64,000 bases of DNA, taken from positions 1,135,012-1,199,011 of the forward strand of contig NZ_BCNO01000001.1 in the NCBI RefSeq assembly GCF_001514535.1, written 5' to 3'. The notes under the pieces are model-generated. The model was not told where the DNA came from, did no database searches, and saw only the letters and a list, made by a program, of their open reading frames with translations. Origin of the DNA: Thermodesulfovibrio aggregans. Its GTDB lineage: Bacteria; Nitrospirota; Thermodesulfovibrionia; Thermodesulfovibrionales; Thermodesulfovibrionaceae. The position numbers and the translations under genes are program-made. Below, piece after piece: positions 17,023 to 25,533 of the stretch. The stretch's first letter is position 1. Each line of letters begins with the position of its first letter.

Positions 17023-20000
17023 ATGGAGCTTACAAGACGAGATTTTTTGAAAATCTCCACTGGTGCCCTGCTCCTTAGCTCGCTGGGACTCAATCTTGAA
17101 CCTGCAAAAGCCTATGCAGCTGAGCTTAGAACAAAGGGTGCCAAGGAGACAACCACAATCTGTCCCTACTGTTCAGTTGGTTGCAGCATTATTGTTTCTG
17201 TTAAGGATGGCAAGGTTGTTAACACAGAAGGCGATCCTGACAGTCCCATCAATGAAGGAGCACTCTGTCCCAAAGGTGCTTCAATTTATCAGATAGCAAA
17301 CAATCCTTACAGATTGAAAGAACCCCTTTATCGTGCACCTGGAGCAACTGAGTGGAAAAAAATATCATGGGAAGAGGCACTCAATAAGATTGCCAGATTA
17401 GTTAAGAAAACAAGAGACAAATATTTTATCACAAAGAATGAAAAGGGGCAGGTTGTAAACAGAGTAGATGCTATTGCCCATGTTGGTTCAGCAGCCCTTG
17501 ACAATGAGGAATGTTATCTTCTTCAAAAATTAATGCGTTCATGGGGGCTAGTCTATATTGAACATCAAGCCCGTATATGACACTCCCCTACTGTAGCGGC
17601 TCTGGCAGAGTCGTTTGGTAGAGGAGCAATGACCAATCAGTATCAAGATCTTAAAAACGCAGATGTAATCTTAGTAATGGGTGGTAATCCAGCAGAAAAC
17701 CATCCTATAGCAATGAAATGGATAATGAGAGCGAAGGAACAGAGAGGTGCAAAGCTTGTAGTTGTTGATCCAAAGTTTACAAGAACAGCTTCTAAAGCAG
17801 ATCTTTATGTTCCGATTCGTTCTGGAACAGACATTGTATTTTTAGGTGGATTAGTAAAGTACATCATTGATAATAATCTATACTTTAAGGATTATGTGGT
17901 AAATTATACTGATGCTTCATATCTTGTTGATCCTAACTTCAAGTTACCTGATGACCTTGATGGAGTATTTTCTGGCTATGATGAGAAAAAGAGAGCCTAT
18001 GATAAATCAACATGGAAATTCCAGCTTGATGAAAACGGTCTTCCTAAGAAAGATCCAACCCTTCAGAATCCGAACTGCGTATTTCAGCTTTTAAAGAAGC
18101 ACTACTCAAGATATACAATTGATACGGTCTCAAAAATAACAGGTGCACCGAAAGATAAAATTGAGGAATGTTATAAAATTCTTGCATCAACAGGTAAACC
18201 AGACAGAGTTATGACAGAATGTTATGCAATGGGATGGACCCAGCACACAGTTGGAGCTCAGAACATCAGAACAATGGCAATAATTCAGATGCTTCTTGGT
18301 AATGTAGGAATGGCTGGTGGAGGAATCAATGCTCTCAGAGGTGAGTCAAATGTTCAGGGCTCAACAGACTATGGACTTCTTTTCCATATTCTAACAGGAT
18401 ACAATCCAACACCTGTTGCAAGTGATGTAGACCTTAAAACATACATTGAAAAATACACTCCTAAAACAAAAGAGCCAAAGAGTGTTAACTGGTGGTCTAA
18501 CAGACCAAAGTATATTGTAAGTTATCTTAAGGCAATGTATGGTGATAAAGCCACAAAAGAAAATGATTTCTGTTACAGTTATTTACCTAAGAGAGATGAT
18601 GGGCAGAACTGTTCCTGGTTAATGATTTTTGACCAGATGTATAAAGGTAAAATTAAAGGATTCTTTGCATGGGGACAGAATCCAGCGTGCTCAGGTGCAA
18701 ACTCAAATAAAACCAGAAAAGCTCTTGCCAAACTTGAATGGCTTGTCTGTGTAAACCTCTGGGATAATGAAACAGCTTCATTCTGGCGTGGTCCTGGTAT
18801 GGATCCAAAGAAGATTAAGACAGAAGTATTCATGTTACCCTGTGCATCTTCAGTAGAAAAAGAAGGAAGCATTACTAACTCTGGAAGAATTGCTCAGTGG
18901 AGATATAAAGCAGTTGAGCCATATGGAAAAACCATGCCCGATGCAGAAATTATGAATGAGCTTTACTGGAGAGTTAAAAAACTATATGAAAAAGAAAAGG
19001 GAGCATTCCCTGAACCAATAATTAATCTTTCATGGGACTATGGAGAGAAGGATAAAAACGGTAAGATTAAGCATATAGATATACATAAGGTCGCCAAAGA
19101 GATAAATGGATATTTCACAACAGACATACCGGAACATCCTGTTGACAAAAAATCATACAAAAAAGGTCAACAGGTACCAAGTTTCGTTTTACTGAGAGAT
19201 GATGGAAGCACAGCCTGTGGAAACTGGCTGTATTCAGGTAGCTACACAGATGCAGGCAACATGATGGCAAGAAGAGGAAAGGAAGACCCAACAGGACTTG
19301 GGCTCTATCCAAACTGGGCATGGTGCTGGCCTGTAAACAGAAGAATACTTTACAATCGTGCAAGTGTAGATCCACAGGGTAATCCATGGGATCCAAAGAG
19401 AGCTGTTATTAAATGGGATGCAGCAAACAAAAAATGGGTTGGAGATGTACCTGACGGACCAGCTCCTCCACTTGCAATGGAAGGTGGAAAACTTCCATTT
19501 ATAATGAAGCCTCTTGGAGTTGGTGCAATATTTGGTGCAGGAATGGCAGATGGACCATTCCCAACACACTATGAGCCACTTGAGTGTCCATTCCAGGAAA
19601 ATCCACTTTACAAGAAACACAGAATAAATCCAACAGTAAAGCTTTTTGATACAGATGCCGATGCATTTGTATTCTGTGATAACAGATATCCATATGTTGG
19701 AACAACATACAGAGTAACAGAGCACTGGCAGACAGGAGTTATGACAAGACATACAGATTGGTTAAGAGAACTCGAACCGCAGATTTTCGCTGAAATTGAC
19801 CCTGTACTTGCAAAAGAAAAGGGAATAAAGAGTGGAGATAAAGTAATTGTCTCTTCAGCAAGAGGAAAACTATGGGCTATTGCTATAGTTACACCAAGAC
19901 TGCAGCCAATGAAAGTTTTAGGACAGACAATCCACATTGTTGGTCTGCCATGGCATTATGGCTGGAGATTCCCTGAAGATGGTTCTGGTGGAGACAGTGC

Positions 20001-20085
20001 AAATCTACTTACTCCGTCAATTGGTGACCCAAATACCATGATACCTGAGTCCAAGGCATTCATGGTAAACATAGAGAAGGCATAG
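17023..20085 (+). CDS. fdhA: selenocysteine formate dehydrogenase, catalytic subunit (in-frame UGA)
   Basis: A 1020-residue exported molybdenum/tungsten formate dehydrogenase of the FdnG type. The twin-arginine signal is TRRDFLKISTGALLLSS. An N-terminal [4Fe-4S] site (CPYCSVGC, CPKG), the bis-pterin enzyme body and a C-terminal dinucleotide-binding domain follow. A TGA at 17578-17580 interrupts the frame at residue 186 in the context HQAR-I-(U)-HSPTVAAL, exactly the selenocysteine site of the family, and a hairpin follows it, so this is one gene rather than two fragments. GGAGGAGG precedes the ATG. fdhB follows after 10 bp. The enzyme oxidises formate (or reduces CO2) in the periplasm. Confidence 0.96.
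17578..17621 (+). promoter_or_regulatory. UGA selenocysteine codon and SECIS-like hairpin in fdhA
   Basis: UGA at 17578-17580, followed by a hairpin with upper stem 17595-17603/17607-17615 (CGGCTCT-GGC-AGAGTCG core, one G-U) and lower stem CTAC/GTAG (17588-17591/17618-17621). Distance and size match a bacterial SECIS read by SelB. The apical loop is GGC rather than the more usual GU-containing loop. Confidence 0.8.
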
Positions 20086-20095
20086 GAGGTGAAAA

Positions 20096-20839
20096 ATGGC
20101 ACGTAAGGGACTGTTAATAACACCAGATATATGCATAGGATGCAGAGCCTGTCAGGTTGCATGCAAGGAGTGGAATCAACTTCCTGCAACAAAGACAAAG
20201 AATAATGGAACCCATGAAAATCCGCCAGACCTTGATGCAAATAACTTCAATAGAATTAGATTCATTGAACACGCTGATGCAAAGGGAGTTCGCTGGCTTT
20301 TTGTAAGCCAAAGATGCATGCACTGTGGTGAGCCTGCATGTGTTCAGATATGTCCTGTTGGAGCATTGATTAAGGACAAAGAGACAGGTATAGTTTACTA
20401 TGACAAGAACAAGTGCATAGCCTGTCATGCCTGTCGTTCTGCCTGCCCCTTTGATATTCCAAGATATGATCAGGGTGGTAAGGGTAAGATTTCAAAGTGT
20501 CATCTCTGTATAGACAGAGTTAGGGCTGGACTTACACCTGCCTGTGCAAAGACCTGTCCAACAGGAGCAATTAAATTTGGAGACAGAGACGCATTGATAA
20601 AGGAAGCAAAGGCAAAGGGATTCAAGCTTTATGGAGAGACAGATCTTGGAGGATTGGGAGTAGTGTTTGCTCTTAAGGATTCACCAAAGGTATACCAGCT
20701 TACCGAGAATCCTCGTGTATCCGAGTCTGTTGCATTCTGGGGCTCTGTATTGAGAACACTTGTAGGAAGAAGTGGTTCAACAACACCATCCTTTATCAAA
20801 TATCTTGCTCAGAAATCTACAGAGGAAGTAAAGAAATAG
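20096..20839 (+). CDS. fdhB: formate dehydrogenase, iron-sulfur subunit
   Basis: A 247-residue ferredoxin-like protein with four cysteine clusters: CIGCRACQVACKEW, CMHCGEPACVQICPVG, CIACHACRSACPF and CHLCIDRVRAGLTPACAKTCP, so four [4Fe-4S] clusters. It passes electrons from FdhA. The C-terminus (about 200-247) has no convincing membrane helix and no gamma (cytochrome b) gene follows, so the pair resembles the soluble periplasmic FdhAB type, carried out by the FdhA Tat signal. AGGAGG precedes the ATG. Confidence 0.92.
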   Translation: MARKGLLITPDICIGCRACQVACKEWNQLPATKTKNNGTHENPPDLDANNFNRIRFIEHADAKGVRWLFVSQRCMHCGEPACVQICPVGALIKDKETGIVYYDKNKCIACHACRSACPFDIPRYDQGGKGKISKCHLCIDRVRAGLTPACAKTCPTGAIKFGDRDALIKEAKAKGFKLYGETDLGGLGVVFALKDSPKVYQLTENPRVSESVAFWGSVLRTLVGRSGSTTPSFIKYLAQKSTEEVKK

Positions 20840-20845
20840 TTTTAC

Positions 20846-20877
20846 TTCAGGGGAGGCTCAGTCCTCCCCTGAATTTT
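20846..20877 (+). terminator. terminator after fdhAB
   Basis: Arms TTCAGGGGAGG (20846-20856) and CCTCCCCTGAA (20863-20873), 11 bp perfect, 6-base loop, then TTTT. It overlaps the end of the convergent radical SAM gene and may act in both directions. Confidence 0.85.
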
Positions 20878-21850
20878 AAAATTCTACTATCCTTCGTTTT
20901 GGACAACTATAACAGGGAAGAGAAGAATTATCTGAAATAAATTTTTTTCTAAAATCCTTTGAACTTTTCCAGAGAGATGGAAGAGTTCTCTCATTTATGT
21001 TACCAAAATAAGTGTTTTTAAACCCTTCTGCTGGAATTCCTGTGAATACACAGGGAGATACATATCCGAGCGAGTTTATGAAAACTGCATTAAGAGGTTT
21101 TTCAGAACAGGTTTTTCCTTTTTTAAATGGATGGGGTATGTTAAAAGAAACTGATAAATTGAACTTTTTAGCTTCCTTTACAAAATTGGATGCTAAATCT
21201 TTTAGAAAATTGAAATCTTCTTCTGTTTTTGGTATTAGGGATTCGTTTTCAAGAGAACTATCAGGAATGAAATCAAGAAGACTGATTACAATATGGTCAA
21301 TACCTAAGGAGCTTAAATGTTTAGGAATTTCTTCCAGCTCATCAAGATTTGACCTGAGAAGCATATAGGCAATGTGAATCTTTGGATTTGAGGTTTCTTT
21401 TTTTATTTTCATTTCGTTTAACTCACTAATTACTTTAAAAACTCTATCAATTTTCGTTCCAGCACGCAATATATCATTTTTCTTTATTCCTGTAAGTGAA
21501 AAAGCTATTACATCCATTTGAAGCTCGATAATTTTTTCTATGTGGGATTGTTCAATTAACATTCCATTTGTGGTTGTTCCAACTTTGCATCCTGATTTTT
21601 TACCGATTTCTACGAATTTAAAAAAATCAGGATTACAGAAAGGTTCTCCCCATCCCTGAAGATAGAGAAGTCCAACTTTTTTAAGATATGGCTTTATTTT
21701 TAGAAATTCTTCTAAACTCATGTTTTTACCTTTCCAGAGTTTTCTGTGTGTTGTATGGGGGCAGTAAAAACAAGAGGCATTACAAAGTCCTGAGACTTCA
21801 ATTTGAATCCAGTCAAGATGGGGCATTAAGATTTTTTCAATGAATTTCAT
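20876..21850 (-). CDS. radical SAM protein with SPASM-like C-terminus
   Basis: A 324-residue protein with the radical SAM cluster CNASCFYC (residues about 23-30) and the GWGEPF glycine-rich motif. The tail contains further cysteines (CSEK near 262, CVFTG near 280, CYSCPKRR at the end), as in SPASM-type auxiliary cluster domains. It thus probably modifies a peptide or carries out another radical reaction; no substrate gene is visible beside it. It is divergent from hemW with only 17 bp between start codons. A TATAAT box lies 7 bases before its ATG and no Shine-Dalgarno is seen. Confidence 0.8.
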   Translation of the reverse strand: MKFIEKILMPHLDWIQIEVSGLCNASCFYCPHTTHRKLWKGKNMSLEEFLKIKPYLKKVGLLYLQGWGEPFCNPDFFKFVEIGKKSGCKVGTTTNGMLIEQSHIEKIIELQMDVIAFSLTGIKKNDILRAGTKIDRVFKVISELNEMKIKKETSNPKIHIAYMLLRSNLDELEEIPKHLSSLGIDHIVISLLDFIPDSSLENESLIPKTEEDFNFLKDLASNFVKEAKKFNLSVSFNIPHPFKKGKTCSEKPLNAVFINSLGYVSPCVFTGIPAEGFKNTYFGNINERTLPSLWKSSKDFRKKFISDNSSLPCYSCPKRRIVEF

Positions 21851-21867
21851 TTGAGTTATTATAAACT
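21851..21867. promoter_or_regulatory. overlapping divergent -10 boxes, 17-bp intergenic region
   Basis: On the minus strand TATAAT (21863-21858) lies 7 bases before the ATG of the radical SAM gene. On the plus strand TATTAT (21857-21862) or TATAAA (21860-21865) lies 5 or 2 bases before the hemW ATG. Both genes lack a ribosome-binding site. The -35 regions would lie inside the opposite gene and are weak. Confidence 0.45.
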
Positions 21868-23007
21868 ATGACTGCATTTTTTTCATCTCTTTATGTTCAT
21901 GTTCCTTTTTGTGTAAAAAAGTGTAAATATTGCAGTTTCTATTCATTGCCCTATGATGAAGATTTAGAAAAGCTTTATATTAAAGCACTTCTGAAAGAAA
22001 TTGAGATTGCAAAACAGCTTCCTCATCTTCTTAAAACACTATACATAGGTGGAGGAACGCCTTCATGTTTGAGTATTCATGGACTTAAAAAGCTTCTTTC
22101 AAGTTTGAGAGAGAGTTTTAAAATAGCTTCAGAGCTTGAGTTTTCTATTGAGATAAATCCTAAAACAGTTAGCGGAGAAAAGCTTGATTTATTAAAAGAT
22201 TACGGCATTAACAGGTTAAGCATAGGAGTTCAGTCGTTTAATGATAAAGAACTTTTATTTTTAGGAAGGATTCATAATGCTCAAGATGCAGTTAGAACAG
22301 TTGAAATTGCTTTAGAAAAAGGCTTTGAAAACATCTCAATTGATTTGATTTATGGAATTCCGGGGCAGACATTAAAAGGCTGGGAAGAAAGTCTTCACAT
22401 AGCTGTCAATATGCACATCAGACATATTTCGCTCTATGAGCTTTCAATTGAGAAAAATACTCCTCTTAGAGAGGAAATCCTGAAAGGAAAATTTTTACTT
22501 CCCTCAGAGGATGATATTACTGGCATGTACGAATTTGCCACGGATTTTTTAAGAGAAAAAGGTTTTATAAAATATGAGATATCAAATTTTGCTAAAAGAG
22601 GATTTGAATGCAAACACAATATTACATACTGGTTGAGAATGCCCTATCTTGGGCTTGGTCCTTCTGCTCACTCATTTATAGATAGAAAAAGATTTCATAA
22701 CCCTTCAGATTTATTTGCCTATTCAGAAAGTTTACAGAGTGGTGAATTAGCATGGATAGAGGATTACAGAGTTGATGAACTGGAAGAACTAAGAGAGAAG
22801 ATTTTTCTTGGACTTAGAATGACAGAGGGTATTACTATTACTCAGAAATGTTTGCTTGAATTTATGAAAAATTTTGAAAGAGAGAAACTTCTTACTTTCT
22901 CGGAAAACAGAGTAAAACTTACAGACAGAGGAATGCTTGTATCTAACGAGATTTTTGCCCTGGTATTATCACATATTGATAGCTGTCCTGTCTGTAAACA
23001 AGAATAA
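21868..23007 (+). CDS. hemW: radical SAM haem chaperone / coproporphyrinogen oxidase-like protein HemW
   Basis: A 379-residue protein with HVPFCVKKCKYCSF (radical SAM CxxxCxxC), YIGGGTPSCLS, IEINPKT, LSIGVQSFNDKELLFLGRIH and the HemW C-terminal domain (CKHNITYWLRMPYLGLGPSAHS). HemW-like proteins bind haem and act in haem delivery; older annotation calls them oxygen-independent coproporphyrinogen oxidase. The true HemN N-terminal extension is absent. The last 65 bases overlap, tail to tail, the PDZ gene on the other strand. Confidence 0.92.
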   Translation: MTAFFSSLYVHVPFCVKKCKYCSFYSLPYDEDLEKLYIKALLKEIEIAKQLPHLLKTLYIGGGTPSCLSIHGLKKLLSSLRESFKIASELEFSIEINPKTVSGEKLDLLKDYGINRLSIGVQSFNDKELLFLGRIHNAQDAVRTVEIALEKGFENISIDLIYGIPGQTLKGWEESLHIAVNMHIRHISLYELSIEKNTPLREEILKGKFLLPSEDDITGMYEFATDFLREKGFIKYEISNFAKRGFECKHNITYWLRMPYLGLGPSAHSFIDRKRFHNPSDLFAYSESLQSGELAWIEDYRVDELEELREKIFLGLRMTEGITITQKCLLEFMKNFEREKLLTFSENRVKLTDRGMLVSNEIFALVLSHIDSCPVCKQE

Positions 23008-24109
23008 GCAGGTCAGACCCTGAAGCTTTTGAGATGATATCATAGAAGTCATTTACTGAGTTTACAGCTTTTTTATTAATCTCAACAATTATATCATCCT
23101 CTTTCAGAATTCCCAGAGCTGGACTGTCTTCACTGATTTTTTTAACAAGTGCACCTGTTATGGACTTTTTCAGATTTGCCTTTAATTTTTCAGGAATTTC
23201 TGTAATTTCAACACCCTTTATTCCAGAGGTAATAGAAGATTTTGTTTGAATTAGAATTTCTGGAGGTTCTTCAACAGTTACAGAGAAATTTTTCTGAATT
23301 CCCTCTCTTAAAATTTTTAAATTAATGTTCTCTCCAGCAAATTTTGTTGATATAATACTTTGCAAATTCTTCAATTCTTTAATGCTTGAACCGTCTGCTT
23401 CAACAATTACATCTCCTCTTTTCAATCCTGCTTTGTCTGCTGGTCCACCTTCATAAATATTGGTAATAACAACTCCTTCAGAGACAAGTAAAATTTTTCC
23501 AAGTTCCTGAGTGACTGTCTGTCCCTGAAGTCCTAACCAGCCAGGTTTTCTTTTAATTAACCTATTGATCTCTGAATAAAATGGTTTAATTAACAAAACT
23601 TCGGAAACAGTATCACTTTTAGTCACAATTCCCAGAGGGATTAAGTCAAGAGAGATAAGGAGTGAGCCAGGAATATGTTTACCCTGAATAAGGATTTTAC
23701 TATCATTGATAGCTCCCTTTACCAGCAATAAAGAGGTTTCTTCAAGAACTGTAAGAAGAAAAAATAATTCATCCTGTGTATTTAAAATTCCAAAATTTAC
23801 AGGAGTGAGATCTCTTTGTAGTTTTATTAATGCAATATTTAATTTTGAATCTATAGCAACTACAGGATTTTTTGCTCTATCAATCACTGTTGCTGGTATT
23901 ATGGCATAGTTTTTATCTATTGCAACAGCTACTGCTTCATCAAGAGGAATCAGAGAGTATGAAAAATTCTTATAAATTGCCTCAAATTTGTTTTTTAATG
24001 ACGTGGAAAAACTATCTTCTGAATAAAGTTTGCTATTTGAAAATAAAATAGCCGTGATAAAAATAAATACTGTAATTATAACTTTGGCATAATTTTTATC
24101 TGTAGACAT
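22943..24109 (-). CDS. HtrA-like protein with dead protease domain and two PDZ domains
   Basis: A 388-residue exported protein with an N-terminal signal or anchor (VIITVFIFITAILFS). Residues about 50-190 align by pattern with the trypsin-like domain of HtrA, but the triad appears lost: the TNxHV region reads IIPATVI, the DLAVLK region reads NIALIK, and no GNSGGP is present. PDZ1 (about 205-270: GVVITNIYEGGPADKAGLKR) and PDZ2 (about 310-385: ALVKKISEDSPALGILKEDD) are intact. It is more likely a binding scaffold or chaperone than a protease. Its start overlaps the tilS end by 34 bases and its end overlaps hemW by 65. Confidence 0.75.
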   Translation of the reverse strand: MSTDKNYAKVIITVFIFITAILFSNSKLYSEDSFSTSLKNKFEAIYKNFSYSLIPLDEAVAVAIDKNYAIIPATVIDRAKNPVVAIDSKLNIALIKLQRDLTPVNFGILNTQDELFFLLTVLEETSLLLVKGAINDSKILIQGKHIPGSLLISLDLIPLGIVTKSDTVSEVLLIKPFYSEINRLIKRKPGWLGLQGQTVTQELGKILLVSEGVVITNIYEGGPADKAGLKRGDVIVEADGSSIKELKNLQSIISTKFAGENINLKILREGIQKNFSVTVEEPPEILIQTKSSITSGIKGVEITEIPEKLKANLKKSITGALVKKISEDSPALGILKEDDIIVEINKKAVNSVNDFYDIISKASGSDLLILVYRQDSYQYVIIPGQKSR

Positions 24110-25458
24110 CTCTTTGTATTATCATCAATTTTAAATCTGTCGTCAAGTCTATAACCTGCAATGCAAACTATATCTCCGTTACTTTCAATTACAGGAACAG
24201 TATCTCTTTCATCTCTTGGAACTTTTTCATCAACAAAGAAATCCTGAAGCTTTTTCTTTTTACCAAAGCCAAAGGGATAGAAGTAATCACCAGGTTTTCT
24301 TCCTCTTACAATTAGAGGAAATTTAACTTTGTCCATATCTGCATAAATCGTGTTTTTTCCATCGCCAAAATCCTGAAGTTCTTCTCTTTTTATCTCCCTT
24401 AGACTTAAAACCTTATTGCATTCTTTGAGATCTAAATCTGCAGGTTCATTTATTTCGTATGTAGAAAGCTTTTTGGGAAGCTCTGCAGTTACTGTCAAAG
24501 TTGAATATCCCTTTATGGCTCTAATTCCCTTTGGAAGATAAATTCTGTCACCGGGTTTGCCAGTTTTTATGAGTTTAATAATGTCTTCTATGTGATCAAA
24601 TGTTAAACCTTTTAAATCTCTCACGCTATCAATCGCAACTCTCAAAGCTCTTCTTAAGATAACAATATTTAGAACCTCCATTGGATTGCAGAAAAGCTCA
24701 ACAGTTTTGTCAGTTTTTCTGCTCATAAGTCGCATTAAAGCTTTTGTTACAGATACATTTATATAATCATTTTCTTCTCTCAAAATCTCTGCAGTCTTTG
24801 AGATAATTTTTATAGCCTGTGGAGAAATTGATTTTATTACAGGCATCAGGGTTTTTCTTATTCTGTTTCTTAAATACTTTAAGCTTTCATTTGATGGATC
24901 AATGATATAAGAAATATTTTTTTCTGAGAGGAATTTCTCTATTTCTGCTCTTTCAACTTCTATAAGAGGTCTTATTATTTTTTTTCTCACCGGTGGAATT
25001 CCGCTCAATCCAGCAGGTCCTGCTCCTCTTAGAAGTCTCATTATGACGGTTTCAGCCTGATCATCAGCATTATGTGCCACTGCAATTTTGTGTGCTTTAA
25101 TGTTAATGCTTATATGATCAAGTGCTCCATATCTAAGGATTCTTGCTGCTTCCTGAATACTGATTTTTTCAGTTTTTGAAAATTCTCTAACATCTATAGA
25201 TTGAGTGTAAAAAGGTATATTCAGAGAGTCGCACAATTGTTTACAGAATTCTATTTCCTTTGGAACATCATCAGGTCTTAATCCATGATCAATGTATGCT
25301 GCTGAGATTTTTAATCTGTACTCAGTTTTGAGCATATTTAAAACTTGAAGAAGACAGACAGAGTCAGATCCTCCTGAAAGACCTACAAGAACATGGTCTG
25401 CTGTTGAGAGCATATTATATTTTTCAACTGTCTGTTTTACTTTTTTTAGTATGTCCAT
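24076..25458 (-). CDS. tilS: tRNA(Ile)-lysidine synthase
   Basis: A 460-residue TilS. The N-terminal PP-loop is VGLSGGSDSVCLLQVL, followed by AYIDHGLRPDD and IAVAHNADDQAETVIMRLLRGAGPAGL. The C-terminal domain has PLIVRGRKPGDYFYPFGF and KKLQDFFVDEKVPRDERD. It converts C34 of the CAU-anticodon tRNA-Ile to lysidine. There is no Shine-Dalgarno; TAAAAT lies 6 bases before the ATG with TTGTCA 18 bp further up, so it is probably leaderless. Confidence 0.95.
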   Translation of the reverse strand: MDILKKVKQTVEKYNMLSTADHVLVGLSGGSDSVCLLQVLNMLKTEYRLKISAAYIDHGLRPDDVPKEIEFCKQLCDSLNIPFYTQSIDVREFSKTEKISIQEAARILRYGALDHISINIKAHKIAVAHNADDQAETVIMRLLRGAGPAGLSGIPPVRKKIIRPLIEVERAEIEKFLSEKNISYIIDPSNESLKYLRNRIRKTLMPVIKSISPQAIKIISKTAEILREENDYINVSVTKALMRLMSRKTDKTVELFCNPMEVLNIVILRRALRVAIDSVRDLKGLTFDHIEDIIKLIKTGKPGDRIYLPKGIRAIKGYSTLTVTAELPKKLSTYEINEPADLDLKECNKVLSLREIKREELQDFGDGKNTIYADMDKVKFPLIVRGRKPGDYFYPFGFGKKKKLQDFFVDEKVPRDERDTVPVIESNGDIVCIAGYRLDDRFKIDDNTKRCLQIKIMPKL

Positions 25459-25464
25459 CTGTTA

Positions 25465-25516
25465 ATTTTAACTCTCTCTTGATTTTTTTGACAAATTGTT
25501 TTTAAATTAATTTAAA
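25465..25516. promoter_or_regulatory. divergent tilS / dsbC-like promoters sharing a -35 site
   Basis: Plus strand: TTGACA 25488-25493, 17 bp, TTTAAA 25511-25516, serving the gene at 25534 (which has a GTGAGG ribosome site). Minus strand: TTGTCA (25494-25489), 18 bp, TAAAAT (25470-25465), then 6 bases to the tilS ATG. The two -35 hexamers overlap by 5 bp, so RNA polymerase could probably occupy only one direction at a time. Confidence 0.5.
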
Positions 25517-25533
25517 ACTTAAGTGAGGTTTAT

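Noticed and set aside
19115-19937. Minus-strand open frames inside fdhA (for example 19234-19752)
   Set aside because: Low-complexity, cysteine- and serine-rich shadows of a highly conserved plus-strand gene; no ribosome sites.
17629-20085. A separate gene starting at 17629, or a frameshifted/pseudogene formate dehydrogenase
   Set aside because: The frame is continuous with 17023-17577 apart from one TGA at the known selenocysteine position, followed by a hairpin; it is one selenoprotein.
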